Shown: positions 11,371 through 22,851, counted from the stretch's first letter. The stretch: 64,000 nt of DNA from Homarus americanus (GCF_018991925.1 NW_024755055.1:749496-813495), one strand, 5' to 3'. Program-made: numbers and translations. Notes: generated by a model from the sequence alone, not told the origin.

Positions 11371-11779
11371 TTACTGTTGTGGTGATAATTCCGATAATCT
11401 ATGATAATTATAACACACTGAAGATATAATCGACTGTTACTCTACTGTTGTGGTGATAATTCCGATAAGTAAAGATATAATCGACTCTAGTATACTCTTG
11501 TGGTGATAACTGGTGATAATTCAATAACCTTACACCACACTCTTGAACAATTATCACCAGACATCTTTATCTACTTGTGTGTCAACGACGAGAGAGAGAG
11601 AGTGTGTGTGTGTGTGTTAGAACAAGTAGAACAGCATCATGCGTCATAACCAGATCATGAACGAGGTTGTACAAGGGTGAACAAGAACAGTTAACACTCC
11701 ATAAGCATATATTTGGGATCCTCTCGACCTCCTAACCCCTAACCCTACTTCCCTAACCTGCCTATCACCCTTAGCCTAC
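11371..11779. other. Noncoding stretch with short duplicated segments
   Basis: GTTGTGGTGATAATTCCGAT occurs at 11,374 and 11,444, followed by a short GA/GT tract (11,589-11,617). No gene found. Confidence 0.6.
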
Positions 11780-12010
11780 TCCTTAACCTAGCAACACAGT
11801 CTAACCTAACCTGCCTAACCTACTTGAAACTTACCAACAACCTGCCTGATCTAGCAACCTGATCACAACCTAACCCAACTAACCTAACCCAGCCTTAACC
11901 TAACCTGCAACCTCTAGCAACACATCTGCCTTACCCTTAACTCTACTGCCTTAACTAACCCAGCCTTAACTAACTAAATCTCAACTAACTACTGTAACCT
12001 ATCTAACCTT
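11780..12010. repeat. Degenerate CCTAA-type array
   Basis: Scattered AACCTAACC, CAGCCTTAACCTAACC and CTGCCTTAAC segments. Confidence 0.6.
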
Positions 12011-12015
12011 AACCT

Positions 12016-12720
12016 ATTAGAATACAAGTCCCACGTAGCTGTGTGGGCGTAGCCATTCCTTTCAACTACAATCGCCTAAGATAGTCGCGTAACCTTAAAA
12101 ATAATAGCGTGGTAGCCTATCCCTGAAGACTACAATAGCCTCGGTCTTTAGATGGTGGTCAGGTAGCCTAAAATAAAAAGTAGCCTCGCCCTGTATAAGC
12201 GTGGTAGCCCTAGCCCAAAATCATCAGGGGGACTCTCTCTCTCAAAAGGTGAATTCTTTATAACATGGGTAAGTTGCTTGTATGGTATTACGTTATCGTG
12301 GGTTCAGGAGCTGTGGTGGGCTGCCAGTCATCATGGGCTCTTTATATGATTAATGGGTTCGGATATCATGGGGTCTAAGTTATAATGGGTTCTTTACATT
12401 ATACTGGGGGGGTCATGGGTTTAGCTACTATGAGGGCTCGGGTATTATAAGGAGATCGTAAGTCATGGGTTTAAGTAAGAACACTATAAGAATATCATAG
12501 GACATGGGTTCAGGTACTGTCATGGGTCATGGGTTTAGCTGCTATAAGAAAATCGTAGGTCATGGGTTCAGGTACTATGGAGATATCATAAATCATGGGT
12601 CTAGGTAAAGTGATGAAATCATGGGTCATGGGTTTAGCTCCTTTGGGGAAATCATAAATCATACAGTTCAGGTAAAAGTGATGAAACCGTGGGCCGTGGG
12701 TTCAGGTTACACACACGCGC
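12016..12720. repeat. Degenerate repeats (GTGGTAGCCT; CATGGGTTTAGCTACTAT)
   Basis: The left part has recurring GCGTGGTAGCCTA-like segments. From about 12,260 on, diverged 35-45 bp units carry ATCATGGGTTCAGGTACTAT. No coding potential was seen. Confidence 0.6.
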
Positions 12721-12994
12721 TGGTTCTAGGTAGGGGCGGGGGCAGGTTAGGTGACGGGGAACTAGCAAGTCGATCCTAGTGAAGTATGAGTCAGCCACCT
12801 CCTGGAGGGTGGGAGGAGGAGAAGGGAGGAGGAAGAGGTTACAACAGTGATTCTTCCCTACCTCCCTCCCCTCATTCACCACAAGGATGGTGCAGGCGTG
12901 GAGGAGGGATCAATCTGCAGGTGATGTAAGGCTTCCTGTTGCCACGCCTGATAGACCAATGGGAAAATTGTCAAAGTCCAAGTAAATAATACCT
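12721..12994. other. Complex noncoding stretch
   Basis: Moderately GC-rich with a short G/A run (12,810-12,840). The minus-strand open frame lacks recognisable domains. Confidence 0.5.
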
Positions 12995-13052
12995 ATTTAT
13001 CTATCTATCTATTTAGCAGTATCTATCAGTATCTATCTATCTATCTATTTAT
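12995..13052. repeat. (TATC)n microsatellite
   Basis: CTAT tetramers with an internal AGCAGTATCTATCAG interruption. Confidence 0.9.
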
Positions 13053-13339
13053 CTATTTTCTTACAGGGACACACACACACCATTCTGAAACCAGGAGATG
13101 TGATGGCCAAGAATTTATCCCTCAGAGATCTGCGGCCACTGGTCAAGGGAGGTCTCAGTTCATCACCTCACCACCTCTTCTACAACCTCACCAACCTAGC
13201 CTCACTAACTAACTCTACCTCTCCTCACCCTAACCTAATCTAACCTAACATATCCTAATTTAACCTTAAATCGTCCCAGGCCCAGGTAACATCAAGGTGT
13301 TTAAATCATCAGGTGAAATAATTAATTAACCTGTAGACA
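13053..13339. other. Complex noncoding stretch
   Basis: No gene found; a few CCTAACC units occur at 13,227-13,266. Confidence 0.55.
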
Positions 13340-13585
13340 GTAAATTAAGACACACCCTCAAAAATATTTATAAAAAAATAAAAAAAATAAAAATTAATTC
13401 AATAATAATAAAAATAAATTCCATACTAATAAAAAAAATAAAATCAATAATAAGAAAAATTCAATAATAAAAAAATAATAAATTAATTCAATAATGTAGA
13501 ATAAATTAAATTAAAAAAATACAAAAAATAAATTCAGTCTTAAAAAATAAATTATATACAAAATAAATTCAATAATAAAAATAAG
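13340..13585. repeat. A/T-rich AATAAAAA-type block
   Basis: Loose AATAATAAAAATAAATTC repeats almost without G or C. Confidence 0.8.
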
Positions 13586-14270
13586 TCACATCAACCCTGA
13601 GTCTATTAAGTCAAATTACGTAACACAAGTGTGAAATAATTAAGATGACTACATAATACTCAAACAGACATTCCTGTAGCGACGCAATACACGAGGTTAG
13701 GTTAGGTTAGGTTATGTTATGTTATGTTATGTTACTGAGTAGGAGGAAACACGCTGGAAGGTTGATGTACCGTATAGCACATATGTAAGCTGACCCACAT
13801 GCAACGTGTGTATGTGTGTGTGTGTGTGTGTATGTATGATGAAATTTATTTTTTTCTCAATGGATGGTATTTTCTCAGGTGGAAAATTTTTTCTCAGGTA
13901 GGTAATTTTTCTCAGGTGGGTAATTTCTGTCCTCAGGTAGGTAATTAGCATGGTAGTGTAGGATATTTACACTACGTTGAGAATATCATGGTCGTCTACC
14001 TCCAACGAAAGCAGGTGGTAGTGTCATGGTTTGGTGGTGAATTATTGCATGGTGTGGGTGGTAGTGTGAATGGTGTGGATAGTGATGATGTGGGTAGCGG
14101 CAAGTTATCAAGCAAAAAAATATCTAAAACAAATTCTTAAGCTCTTTATAAAATTTCAAAAAATCTTTCTAATTACGTAATAAAAGAATTAATTATCTAT
14201 CATATTTTTTTTTTATTCAATTCCATTATCCCTTTCAAGACCAGTAATTTACATAATGGTCGAAATAACT
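13586..14270. other. Noncoding stretch with small repeats
   Basis: GGTTA/TGTTA units at 13,694-13,733, GT at 13,806-13,838, then four TTTTCTCAGGTGG-like units at 13,850-13,945. No gene found. Confidence 0.6.
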
Positions 14271-14625
14271 GGATGACAACAAGGGCGGAAGACTGTCAAC
14301 AAGGGCGTAAGACTGTCAAGGAGAAGACTGTCAACAAGGGCGTAAGACTGTCAACAAGGGAGACTGTCAACAAGGGAGGAAGACTGTAACAAGGAGGAAC
14401 TGTCAACAAGGGCGGAAGACTGTCAACAGGGCTGGAGACTGTCAACAAGGGAGAAGACTGTCAACAAAGGGAAAGATTGTCAACAAGGAAGACTGTCAAC
14501 AAGGGCGGAAGACTGTCAACAACAAAGGAGAAGACTGTCAACAAGGGAGGAAGACTGTCAACAAGGGCGTAAGACTGTCAACAAGGCAAGACTGTACAGG
14601 CGTAAGACTGTCAACAAGGCTCCTG
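14271..14625. repeat. ~20-bp minisatellite GACTGTCAACAAGGGCGGAA
   Basis: About 17 units with many small deletions (GGGAG, GGGCGTAA, GGAA forms). Confidence 0.92.
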
Positions 14626-14739
14626 CCCACCACAACAGCTGCCCCCATAATTATTGTTACTCATTCGTAGTCACGGTAAACAGACATTGGGTGTCACTCG
14701 GCCACTCACCTGCTGAAAATTATCCGGCGAGTGTCTCTA

Positions 14740-15675
14740 TAATGTGTATAGTAAATAGCCCGTGGTATAGCTTACATGAAGAAATAACCAATGGTATAGC
14801 TTATGTGTACAGTAAATAGCCGTGGTATAGCTTACATGAAGAGGAAATAGCCTATGGTATAGCATGTGTATAGTAAATACCGTGGTATAGCTTAGAAGAA
14901 ATAGCCTATGGTATAGTTTATGTATAGTGCCCTTAGTATACATGAAAGAATAAATAGTTATGTTTGTGTATAAAATAGCGTGGTATAGCTTACATGAAGA
15001 AATAGCCTATTTGTAAACATGTGTATAGTAATACTATAAATGAAATAACCTAGGTATAGTTTATGTGTATAGTAAATGGCCGTGTATAAACATAGAAATA
15101 ACCAATGGTAGTTTATGTATAAACAGCGTTATAGCTTACATGAGAGAAATAGCCTAATGGTATAACATGTTATTATAGTAAATAGTGGTAAGCTTACAGA
15201 GAAATAGCCTATGGTATAGCTTATGTGTATAGTAAATAGCCCGTGGTCTTACAGAAGAGAAATAGCCAATATAGTTTAATATATACATGGCCGTGGTATA
15301 GCTTACAGAGAAAATAGCCTATGGTATAGCTTATGTGTATAGTAAAATAGCCCGTGGTATAGCTTACATGAAGAGGAAATAGCCAATGGTATAGTTTATG
15401 TGTACAGTAAATAGCCCGTGGTATAGCTTACATGAAGAGGAAATAGCCAATGGTATAGTTTATGTGTACAGTAAATAGCCCGTGGTATAGCTTACATGAA
15501 GAGGAAATAGCCAATGGTATAGTTTATGTGTACAGTAAATAGCCCGTGGTATAGCTTACATGAAGAGGAAATAGCCAATGGTATAGTTTATGTTATGTGT
15601 ATAGCAAATAGCCCGTGGTATAGCTTACATGAAGAGGAAATAGCCAATGGTATAGTTTATGTGTACATTAAATAG
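14740..15675. repeat. 64-bp minisatellite, decayed in the middle, uniform at the right
   Basis: Units contain AGCCCGTGGTATAGCTTACA, then GAAATAGCCAATGGTATAGT. The period is 64 bp at 15,361/15,425. The last five units are near-identical, whereas those at 14,880-15,300 carry many deletions. Confidence 0.93.
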
Positions 15676-15829
15676 CCAGTGATCCGGCCTTTATCCATGG
15701 CAAGAATTATCAAAGATGAAATATCACTAACAGGTCCGTATAATCCTAAGATCGTTACGTTAGTTTAGGTTAAGTTAGGCTCAAGGCGCTAACGTTAAAA
15801 ATAAAAGTGAATAGGTTCGCAGTCCCGTT

Positions 15830-16260
15830 CGTGGTTCTCGGTTTCCTCCTTGGCGCGGAATTATTCGTTTAGAAATCGCGGGGAATTCTCAGCCTCTCAT
15901 TGGCTAAGCAGGAAGGAAGAAAACCGTTCAACCAATCAGAGATTAGAACTGCATATGAGGAGTGTTTTTACTGAGTGACGTCATAACTAAACCATAACAA
16001 TTGGCTCTTCGTTCCTGCCATTCATTCGTCGCTAAAGTGTATCAACGACCAAACAAAGCAGAAGAATTCTATCTGAAATCTGGCAGGAAGGAAATAGTTA
16101 AACCGATTGGATGTTAACACTGCATGTGAGTGGTGTTTTAACTAGTTGGCGCCAGTTTTAAGTTAGCCAATAATGTTAGCGGGGGCGGCAGGTGGAAGCG
16201 TTTCCGGCGATGTGGTCGGTTATTACACTTGGAGTGGAACGATCTCCAGCTACGATTCCC
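15830..16260. promoter_or_regulatory. Promoter-like segment with CCAAT boxes and a CRE
   Basis: This complex, CpG-containing segment lies between two repeat-rich zones. It has CCAAT or ATTGG motifs at about 15,899, 15,932, 16,000, 16,112 and 16,167. It also has a perfect CRE (TGACGTCA) at 15,976-15,983 and a GC box GGGGGCGG at 16,181. Two imperfect copies of a roughly 70-bp block (GGAAGGAAgAAAACCGTTCA-like at 15,911 and 16,087) carry part of the motifs. No TATA box or neighbouring exon was found, so the gene it might serve is unknown. Confidence 0.4.
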
Positions 16261-16589
16261 TTAACGTGATCTGAATTATCCCATTACAATAAACAACTAT
16301 ATATTAAAACTACATAAAATACCATAAATAAAACCTTATATTTTATCCTAGAGATTAAAAATAACCTTAATGAATCAGTAAAAAGTATGAAAGCGTGAGA
16401 GATGAACACAATGAAACCGTAGTCCGAGTCGCGTGAGATGATTAGGAGGCGAGGCGGGGTGGGAGAGGCCAGGGAGCGGAAACCCAGCTCAGAGCTCCTT
16501 CACTGAGGCAACTTCCAAGTAATGGTCGCGTCATAGCGTAACTCTCTCTCTCCTTACCATCCCCGCACCCCAGACATACACACTCACCC

Positions 16590-16627
<38 letters not shown>

Positions 16628-16904
16628 AGTCTTACAACACGAGAATCACTTAAAACACATAAATACTACCACCAATATATTTCCCCTTGACATAAACTCA
16701 AACATAGATGTGATGTAAATATAACTTAGATAAATAAACATATTTAATACGATTTACTTAAGAAGCATTGATTGAATTATACGAAGGTCAGATGAGGTTA
16801 GGTTAGGTTAGGTTTGCGTTCTGGTCATCTTCACTATGCCTCGCCGCCCGCCTAACCCTTCCGGAACTTACATTAACACCGTCGCTCTTGTTAGAGATTA
16901 ATCC
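16261..16904. other. Complex noncoding stretch with one GT tract
   Basis: AT-rich left part, GC-rich segment at 16,430-16,500, GT microsatellite at 16,593-16,626, and three GGTTA units at about 16,796. No gene found. Confidence 0.6.
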
Positions 16905-17215
16905 TTGGGTGGTGGTGGGGGGAGTGGAGTGGTGGTGGTGGTGAAGTGGAGTAATTAGTGGGGGGTAGGTGGTGGTGGGGAGTAGGTGGAGTGAGGTGGT
17001 GGTGGGGGGGTGGTGGGTGGTGGTGGTGGTGGGGGGGGTAGGTGGTGGTGTGGTGGGGGTAGGTGTGGTGGTGGTGGGGTAGGTGGTGGTGGTAGGTGGT
17101 GGTGGTGGGGGGTGGGTGGTGATGGGGGTAGGTGGTGGGGGGGGGGAGGAGGTGGTGGGGGGGTGGGTGGTGGTGGGGTACAGAGGTGGTGGTGGTGGTG
17201 GGGGTACAGAAGGTG
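16905..17215. repeat. G-rich GGT/GGGG tract
   Basis: GTGGTGGTGGGG-type sequence with repeated runs of four or more G, able in principle to form G-quadruplexes. The His/Pro/Thr and poly-Gly frames are artefacts. Confidence 0.92.
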
Positions 17216-17329
17216 AGTGGCGTGGTATAGACCAAATGGTGGAGTTAAAGGGGGGCTGGGTTAAGATCCTTTGAGCTTTGGGGCTGTTTGGGGGCGTAGG
17301 TCAGCGTTGACATAAGAGGGGGCGTGGGG

Positions 17330-17555
17330 CTGTGAGTGGAGTAGAGAACAAGGTGTGGGGCTGTGATTGGGTAGGAACAAGGTGTGGGAGCTGGCAGGCA
17401 GGTAGGAACAAGGCGTGGGGCTGTGATTGGAGGTAGGGAGCACAAGGCGTGGGGGCTGTGATTGGAGGTAAGAACAAGGCGTGGGGGCTGTGATTGGAGG
17501 TAGAACAAGGCGTGGGGGCTGTGATTGGAGGTAGGAACAAGGCGTGGGGACTGAA
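17330..17555. repeat. ~31-bp minisatellite
   Basis: About seven units with GAACAAGGCGTGGGGGCTGT then GATTGGAGGTA. There are no spacers between units. Confidence 0.93.
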
Positions 17556-17689
17556 TATGCGTCAGAAACGAACCTAAATAATAGTACTAAGAGTCAAAGT
17601 ACAGTGCTGTGATCATACGACAAGACACACAGGCGCTGGATAATTTCACACACCAGCGTTGAAATCACTGGCAGCCATTCAGTGGTTTG

Positions 17690-17990
17690 AGGGGAAGGGA
17701 GGGGTAGGAGGGGAGGGGGAGGGGAAGGGGGAGGGAGGAGAGAGTTGGGGAGAGGGAGAGGAAGAGTGGAGGAGGGAAGAGGAGGAGGGTAGGGGAGGGG
17801 TCAGCTAGTGAAACCGTTTACACAGCCTGTTGTGGACATTACGTGTTATGAACTAATAAATAAGTATTAATTCAATTCCTCTCCTTCCCCCCTCCTCTTC
17901 CTCTCTTGTCTTCCTCCTCACCCCCCCCCTCCTCTACATGGTACCCCTCACCCCTCCTCTCCCCCATCCCCTCCACCCTCTTTTGTTTCA
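17690..17990. repeat. Polypurine block followed by polypyrimidine block
   Basis: A G/A-rich block at 17,690-17,812 and a C/T-rich block at 17,878-17,990 flank a 65-bp complex segment. The two strands could partly pair. Confidence 0.75.
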
Positions 17991-18039
17991 CGGCGTTTTT
18001 ACCCTGTGTTGCCGAGGTGCAGTATCCTTAACTTAAGTC

Positions 18040-18252
18040 CTGGTTAGGTTAGGTTAGGTTAGGTAGGGTTAGGTTAGGTTGGGTTGGGTTGGGTTAGGTT
18101 GGGTTAGGTTAGGTTGGGTTAGGTTGGGTTAGGTTGGGTTAGAATTGGGATTAGGTTAGGTAGGGTTAGGTTAGGTTGGGTTGGGTTGGGTTAGGTTGGG
18201 TTAGGTTAGGTTGGGTTAGGTTGGGTTAGGTTGGGTTAGGTTAGGTTGGGTG
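18040..18252. repeat. TTAGG/TTGGG array with ~115-bp duplication
   Basis: GGTTA pentamers mixed with GGTTG. The order of variants in the first half (from GGTTAGGTAGGGTTAGG at about 18,056) is repeated in the second half after GAATTGGGATTA. Confidence 0.9.
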
Positions 18253-18405
18253 AAGGATATGGTGTCTTGGTAATGGTTAAAGGGGACGTAAGAATATAAG
18301 AGACGGGGAAAAAAGAGGATGATCGATACAAGACAGAGAGAATCGTGGCCCAAGGCGTTAGGGGAAAAAATCTGTCTCGGTGCGTCAATCAGAACTCTTG
18401 ACAGC

Positions 18406-18717
18406 TACAGTCCCTTTCACTAGTGCGTTTACAGGGGTGCGTTTACAGGGGTGTGTTTACAGGGGTGCATTTACAGGGGTGCGTTTACAGGGGTGCATTT
18501 ACAGGGGTGTATCTACAGGGTGCGTTAACAGGGGCTCGTCAGGTTTGGTACAGTGTCGTAACCCTGTGTTTGTTTACATTCAACAGAAGGAAACTCACAA
18601 TAGTAAACATAATAAGGAATCAAAGTAAAACAAAAATAAAACAAATATCTCAAAGTAATGATTTATGGAATGTTTATATACCGAGCCCCTGTAAACGCAC
18701 TAGTGAAGGGGACTGTA
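18406..18717 (+). mobile_element. Family A MITE with tandemly expanded left terminus
   Basis: The element runs from TACAGTCCCTTTCACTAGTG to GTGAAGGGGACTGTA. The ends are inverted copies of each other, flanked by TA as expected for Tc1/mariner target sites. In the left terminus the segment GTGCGTTTACAGGG is repeated about eight times (18,423-18,535) with small changes (gtgtgttt, gtgcattt, gtgtatct). The interior is AT-rich and noncoding, as in the other copies. Confidence 0.85.
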
Positions 18718-18744
18718 CCATACTTAGATGCCAGATAAAGTTAA

Positions 18745-18935
18745 TCTAAAAAGGGAGGGAGGGGGTAGGAAGGGAAAGGGGTAAAGGTAGAGAGAGAGAG
18801 GAGAAGAGAAAGGTAAGGGGAGGAAATAGGAGAGAAAGGGTAAGTGAAGGTACGAAGGAGGAGAAAAGCTAAAGGAAGAGAAGAGAGAATAGAAAGAACG
18901 AAAGAGAGTGAGAGAGAGAGGAAGAATAAAATTGT
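18745..18935. repeat. Polypurine low-complexity block
   Basis: A/G-rich sequence with loose GAGAGAAAGGGTAA motifs. Confidence 0.85.
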
Positions 18936-19064
18936 ACCATATTCTAACACCGCCGACTCATCAGGTAAGGTCAGCCAGTCTCAGGCCACGTAGAGCGAGA
19001 GTTGAAGTTGACCTCCTTGATAATTAAACTAAGTTGAGATTGAAAGTTGAATTGAGAGTGGAGG

Positions 19065-19245
19065 TAGAGTAGTGGTGGTGGTGGTTGTTGTTGTTGTTGT
19101 GGTGGTGGTGGTGGTAGTAGTTGTGATGGTGGTAGTAGTTGTGATGGTAGTAGTTGTGGTGGTGGTGGTGGTAGTAGTAGTGATGGTAATAGTTGTGGTG
19201 GTGGTAGTAGTAGTAGTAGTTGTGATGGTGGTAGGTGGTGGTGGT
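19065..19245. repeat. GGT/AGT/TGT triplet tract
   Basis: Triplet repeats on the plus strand; the poly-Val frame is an artefact. Confidence 0.95.
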
Positions 19246-19426
19246 GGGTGTGGCGTTGCTAGCGTTCACTGACACTAGCAGCCAGGCGGGACCCCAGGCT
19301 ACCCGGCGCGCACCTCCACTCTCCTCCCTCTACCTCCCCCCTTCCCCCTCCATCTATATTACTATTATCGTTATTATTACTACACAATAATTATTACTAT
19401 TACTCTTTCCCACGATCTTTAAAAAT

Positions 19427-19462
<36 letters not shown>

Positions 19463-19904
19463 CACCTGAAGGAGACTCGAACCCTGGTACTCTCGCTAAC
19501 ATAAATGAAACAAGACGGAAGCAGTTAGTAGAAGAACAATGATACGCACTGTTCCCCGTTCCCCTGTTCCCCATTTCTCCGTTCCCCTGTTCCCCGTTCC
19601 CCTCCCAGTTCCCCATCCGTTCCCCCCTCCCTAGTTAGTGATTCACAATACCAGCGTAATCATTGACTGTTATAAACACCTCCATTACGCCGTAAGGGAC
19701 CTTGATTTAATTAACTCTGTTCCTGTACCGAGGTCATACCAGGTGGCGCCATCTTGGGTTATTCTTCTTTCATATTTATTCCATTTCTTTCATCGTTTCT
19801 ACCATTTCTTTCACATTTACTTCATTTTCTTTCATACAAATTTTCTTTCAAACAAATTTTCTTTCATCCTTAGTCCAATTTCGTTCACCTTTATCCGTTT
19901 TCTT
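19246..19904. other. Noncoding stretch with CA tract and short repeats
   Basis: CA at 19,431-19,459, CCCCGTTCCCCTGTT-like units at 19,552-19,605, and ATTTCTTTCAT-like units at 19,768-19,880. No gene found. Confidence 0.65.
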
Positions 19905-19997
19905 AGGCTGGGTTGGGTTAGGTTAGGTTAGGTTAGGCTGGGTTGGGTTAGGTTAGGTTAGGCTACGCTAGTTTAGGTTTGGTTAGGTTAGGTTAGA
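19905..19997. repeat. Telomere-type TTAGG array
   Basis: GGTTA units with GGCTG/GGTTG variants; a roughly 32-bp block is duplicated. Confidence 0.9.
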
Positions 19998-20265
19998 TCT
20001 GACCTCTTAAGATTCTTCGATACGGGCGATTAGCTTCTCTGCACACACGATAATCAAACACAACCGCATCTAAACATCACAATGACAAACACCAGCATAC
20101 GTGACTTCACCTGGAAAATTCGGTTAATGTAAATACAAAATGATTCGCTTTACATCCCAGTGTTGACAATACCCGGAGTTGGCTTCGGTTCACTGAGCAG
20201 TTCGGGTAGGGTTTTCATTACAGGTGCTGGGTCATCAATGTAACGTCAATGTGTATACCTTTACG
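19998..20265. other. Complex noncoding stretch
   Basis: Nothing recognised. Confidence 0.55.
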
Positions 20266-20515
20266 GCTCCTAACACCTGCTGCAGTAGTTCTATCTAACA
20301 CCTCAACACCTGGCTATAGTAGTTCTAACACCTCAACACCTGCTACAATAGTTCTAACACCTCAACACCTGGCTATAGTAGTTCTAACACCTCAACACCT
20401 GCTACAATAGTTCTAACACCTCAACATCTGGCTATAGTATTTCTAACACCTCAACACCTGCTACAATAGTTCTAACACCTCAACACCTGGCAATAGTAAT
20501 TCTCACACCTGGCTA
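20266..20515. repeat. ~30-bp minisatellite in alternating 60-bp pairs
   Basis: GTTCTAACACCTCAACACCT is followed alternately by GGCTATAGTA and GCTACAATA, so the higher-order unit is about 60 bp. Confidence 0.93.
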
Positions 20516-20689
20516 TATTTTTTTTTAATCGGCTATTTATGAATTTAATCGAATTTTTCCCAAGTTTTAAACGAATTACCATAGATATTACTGTTGTTGT
20601 TTGGTTATTATTCGTAAATTTCACTCGATCGTTCATATGTTTTAATCTATCTTTCTCAATTCTTAGTATCTAAAGCTGTCTACACTGCT
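20516..20689. other. Complex noncoding stretch
   Basis: AT-rich; nothing recognised. Confidence 0.5.
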
Positions 20690-20787
20690 CCCTAACCTAA
20701 CCTAAACCTAACCTTAATCTAACCTAATCTAACCTAAACCTAACCTAACCTAACCTAATCTAACCTAATCTAACCTAAACCTAACCA
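20690..20787. repeat. Telomere-type CCTAA array
   Basis: CCTAA with CCTAAA and TCTAA variants; a block of about 43 bp is repeated. Confidence 0.9.
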
Positions 20788-20849
20788 GTTCTGATCCATT
20801 TATTTTCCTTTCACGAGTCGACTTGTTTGGACAGTGATCCCAACAGCTA

Positions 20850-21060
20850 TAAGGCTCCACTGAGTTAAGGCTCCACTGAGTTAAGGCTCCACTGAGTTAA
20901 GGCTCCACTGAGTTAAGGCTCCACTGAGTAAAGGTTCCACTGAGTTAAGGTTCCACTGAGTTAAGGCTCCACTGAGTTAAGGTTCCACTGAGTTAGAGTT
21001 CCACTGAGTAAAGGTTCCACTGAGTTAAGGCTCCACTGAGTTAAGGCTCCACTGAGTTAA
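20850..21060. repeat. 16-bp minisatellite AAGGCTCCACTGAGTT
   Basis: About 13 units with a GGCTCC/GGTTCC alternation. Confidence 0.95.
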
Positions 21061-21154
21061 TTGTGTTATTTTGTTCTTTATCTGTTATTTATGTTCTAAG
21101 GCTGTCAGGTCAGATGTTCTCTAGCCGTAGGTCGGAATAGGGCCTGTCACCGCT

Positions 21155-21296
21155 ACCCTAACCAAACCCAACCTAACCAAACCCTACCCTACCCTAACCA
21201 AACCCAACCTAACCAAGCCCAACCTAACCAAACCCAACCTACCCTAACCAAGCCCAACCTAACCAAGCCCAACCTACCCTAACCCAACCCTAGACC
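21155..21296. repeat. CCTAACC-derived array (CCCAACCTAACCAAGC)
   Basis: Degenerate relative of the CCTAA blocks with CCAAACCCAACCTAACCA units. Confidence 0.85.
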
Positions 21297-21526
21297 TAAA
21301 ATAAGGGCCTCATTATACCTTACGCCATCTGGATTCTCATAATTTGAAAACCTCAACTTCTGTGATTTTTAGGGATTTTAGGTCCGCGTGTCCCTAAAAA
21401 AAAAAAACACAGGGACTTTAAAATTACGCACTTTTAAATTACCTCTTGTTATGACGAGTCCCATCCAAACATTTTTAAATTATCTAAAGTAAAAAAAAAT
21501 CACATTCAAGCTATGTATGTTACTCC

Positions 21527-21727
21527 TTGTTATCAGAGGCGTGTTATCAGAGACGTTATCAGAGGCGTGTTATCAGAGGCGTGTTATCAGAGGCGTGTTA
21601 TCAGAGGCGTGTTATCAGAGACGTTATCAGAGGCGTGTTATCAGAGGCGTGTTATCAGTGTTATCGAGGTGTGTCGTGGCGTATCAGGGGCGTGTTATCA
21701 GGGCGTGTTATCAGAGGCGTGTGTCGT
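21527..21727. repeat. 14-bp minisatellite GGCGTGTTATCAGA
   Basis: About 13 units, with GACGTTATCAGA shortened forms and divergence at the right end. Three overlapping open frames are artefacts. Confidence 0.93.
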
Positions 21728-22172
21728 GGCGTGGCAGAGGTCCCGTTAAACCCCGCGTCGACTCGTGGAGGTTCAGACAGGCATCGTGTGGGCGGCGCCG
21801 GGCCTCTTTGTACCCACGTCAGAGGGGCCCTTAAGTAACCCCCCAACCCACCTCCCCGCGTGTCATTCCCTCCGCTGCTCACTCAACCTTGGCTCACTCT
21901 ACCTGTTGCCTCCACTGTGACACCTGTCTTTCATGGCCAGGTGTATATGTATGACGGGGGGTTCCTTCTTTGTACACCTGTCCTTCATGGCCAGCTGTAC
22001 CCATCCATCCATCTCTCTATCCACCTATCTACTGACCTACCTACTTATCTATCCATCCATCCATCTACTAATCCACCTATCCATCTACCTATCGACCCAT
22101 TTATCTATACAACTTAATATTGTGGTTAGGCTAAGTAGTCCAATGGTAATTTTTCCTGACCTAACTAAAGGG
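21728..22172. other. Noncoding stretch with ATCC/CTAT tetramers
   Basis: GC-rich, CpG-containing left part (21,745-21,835), a duplicated CTTTCATGGCCAG-like segment (21,926 and 21,982), then tetramers at 22,000-22,110. No gene assigned. Confidence 0.6.
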
Positions 22173-22175
22173 AGG

Positions 22176-22212
<37 letters not shown>
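22173..22212. repeat. (GT)n microsatellite
   Basis: About 19 GT units. Confidence 0.95.
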
Positions 22213-22214
<2 letters not shown>

Positions 22215-22815
22215 CCATGATGATCCTAGACGAGGGAGAGGTTCCGTAGGCTACTTTCTCTCCACTCTCACTCACGTTCCACCATATTAGACGGAACAAA
22301 CTAATAAGCGTTACTTTAATTTCTTATTATCTTTTACCTTAATAAAACAAAAAAATAAAAATAATAATAAAAAAATAATAATAAAAAAAATAAAATAAAA
22401 TTATCACGGTAATACAAAAAAAAAAACACAATTTCTCCATAACCAAACTAATTATTTCCTGTCTCTTTACCTTCTGGCTGTCGAAAAACACAAAACAAAA
22501 CCACGGGGGCCTAAAGTACCTTATTTACGACTCATATCCGCAACACAGGTGAGTCCCGCAACACCTGCCTCCACCTGGTCAATTAGGGGGGAGTGGTTGT
22601 CAAGTCACCTGGGCACCATTATCTTACCTGTAGTTTTTGTAATGGTAATGGCCAACTTACAATGGTTATGGTGGTCGAGGTGGGAGGTTTGCATGCCGAA
22701 GGGGGTGAGGGAGGAAGGAGGAGCCTACATTGTCCCTACACCTGTTCTCCTTTTTACTCCTCCTTCCTCCTCCCGTGGGTGTTTCTTATTCTCCTATACT
22801 CCGATTCTACCGACT
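22213..22815. other. Noncoding stretch with A-rich block
   Basis: An A/T-only block of AATAATAAAAAAATAATA type at 22,340-22,430; otherwise complex sequence without a recognisable gene. Confidence 0.6.
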
Positions 22816-22819
22816 TAGG

Positions 22820-22851
<32 letters not shown>

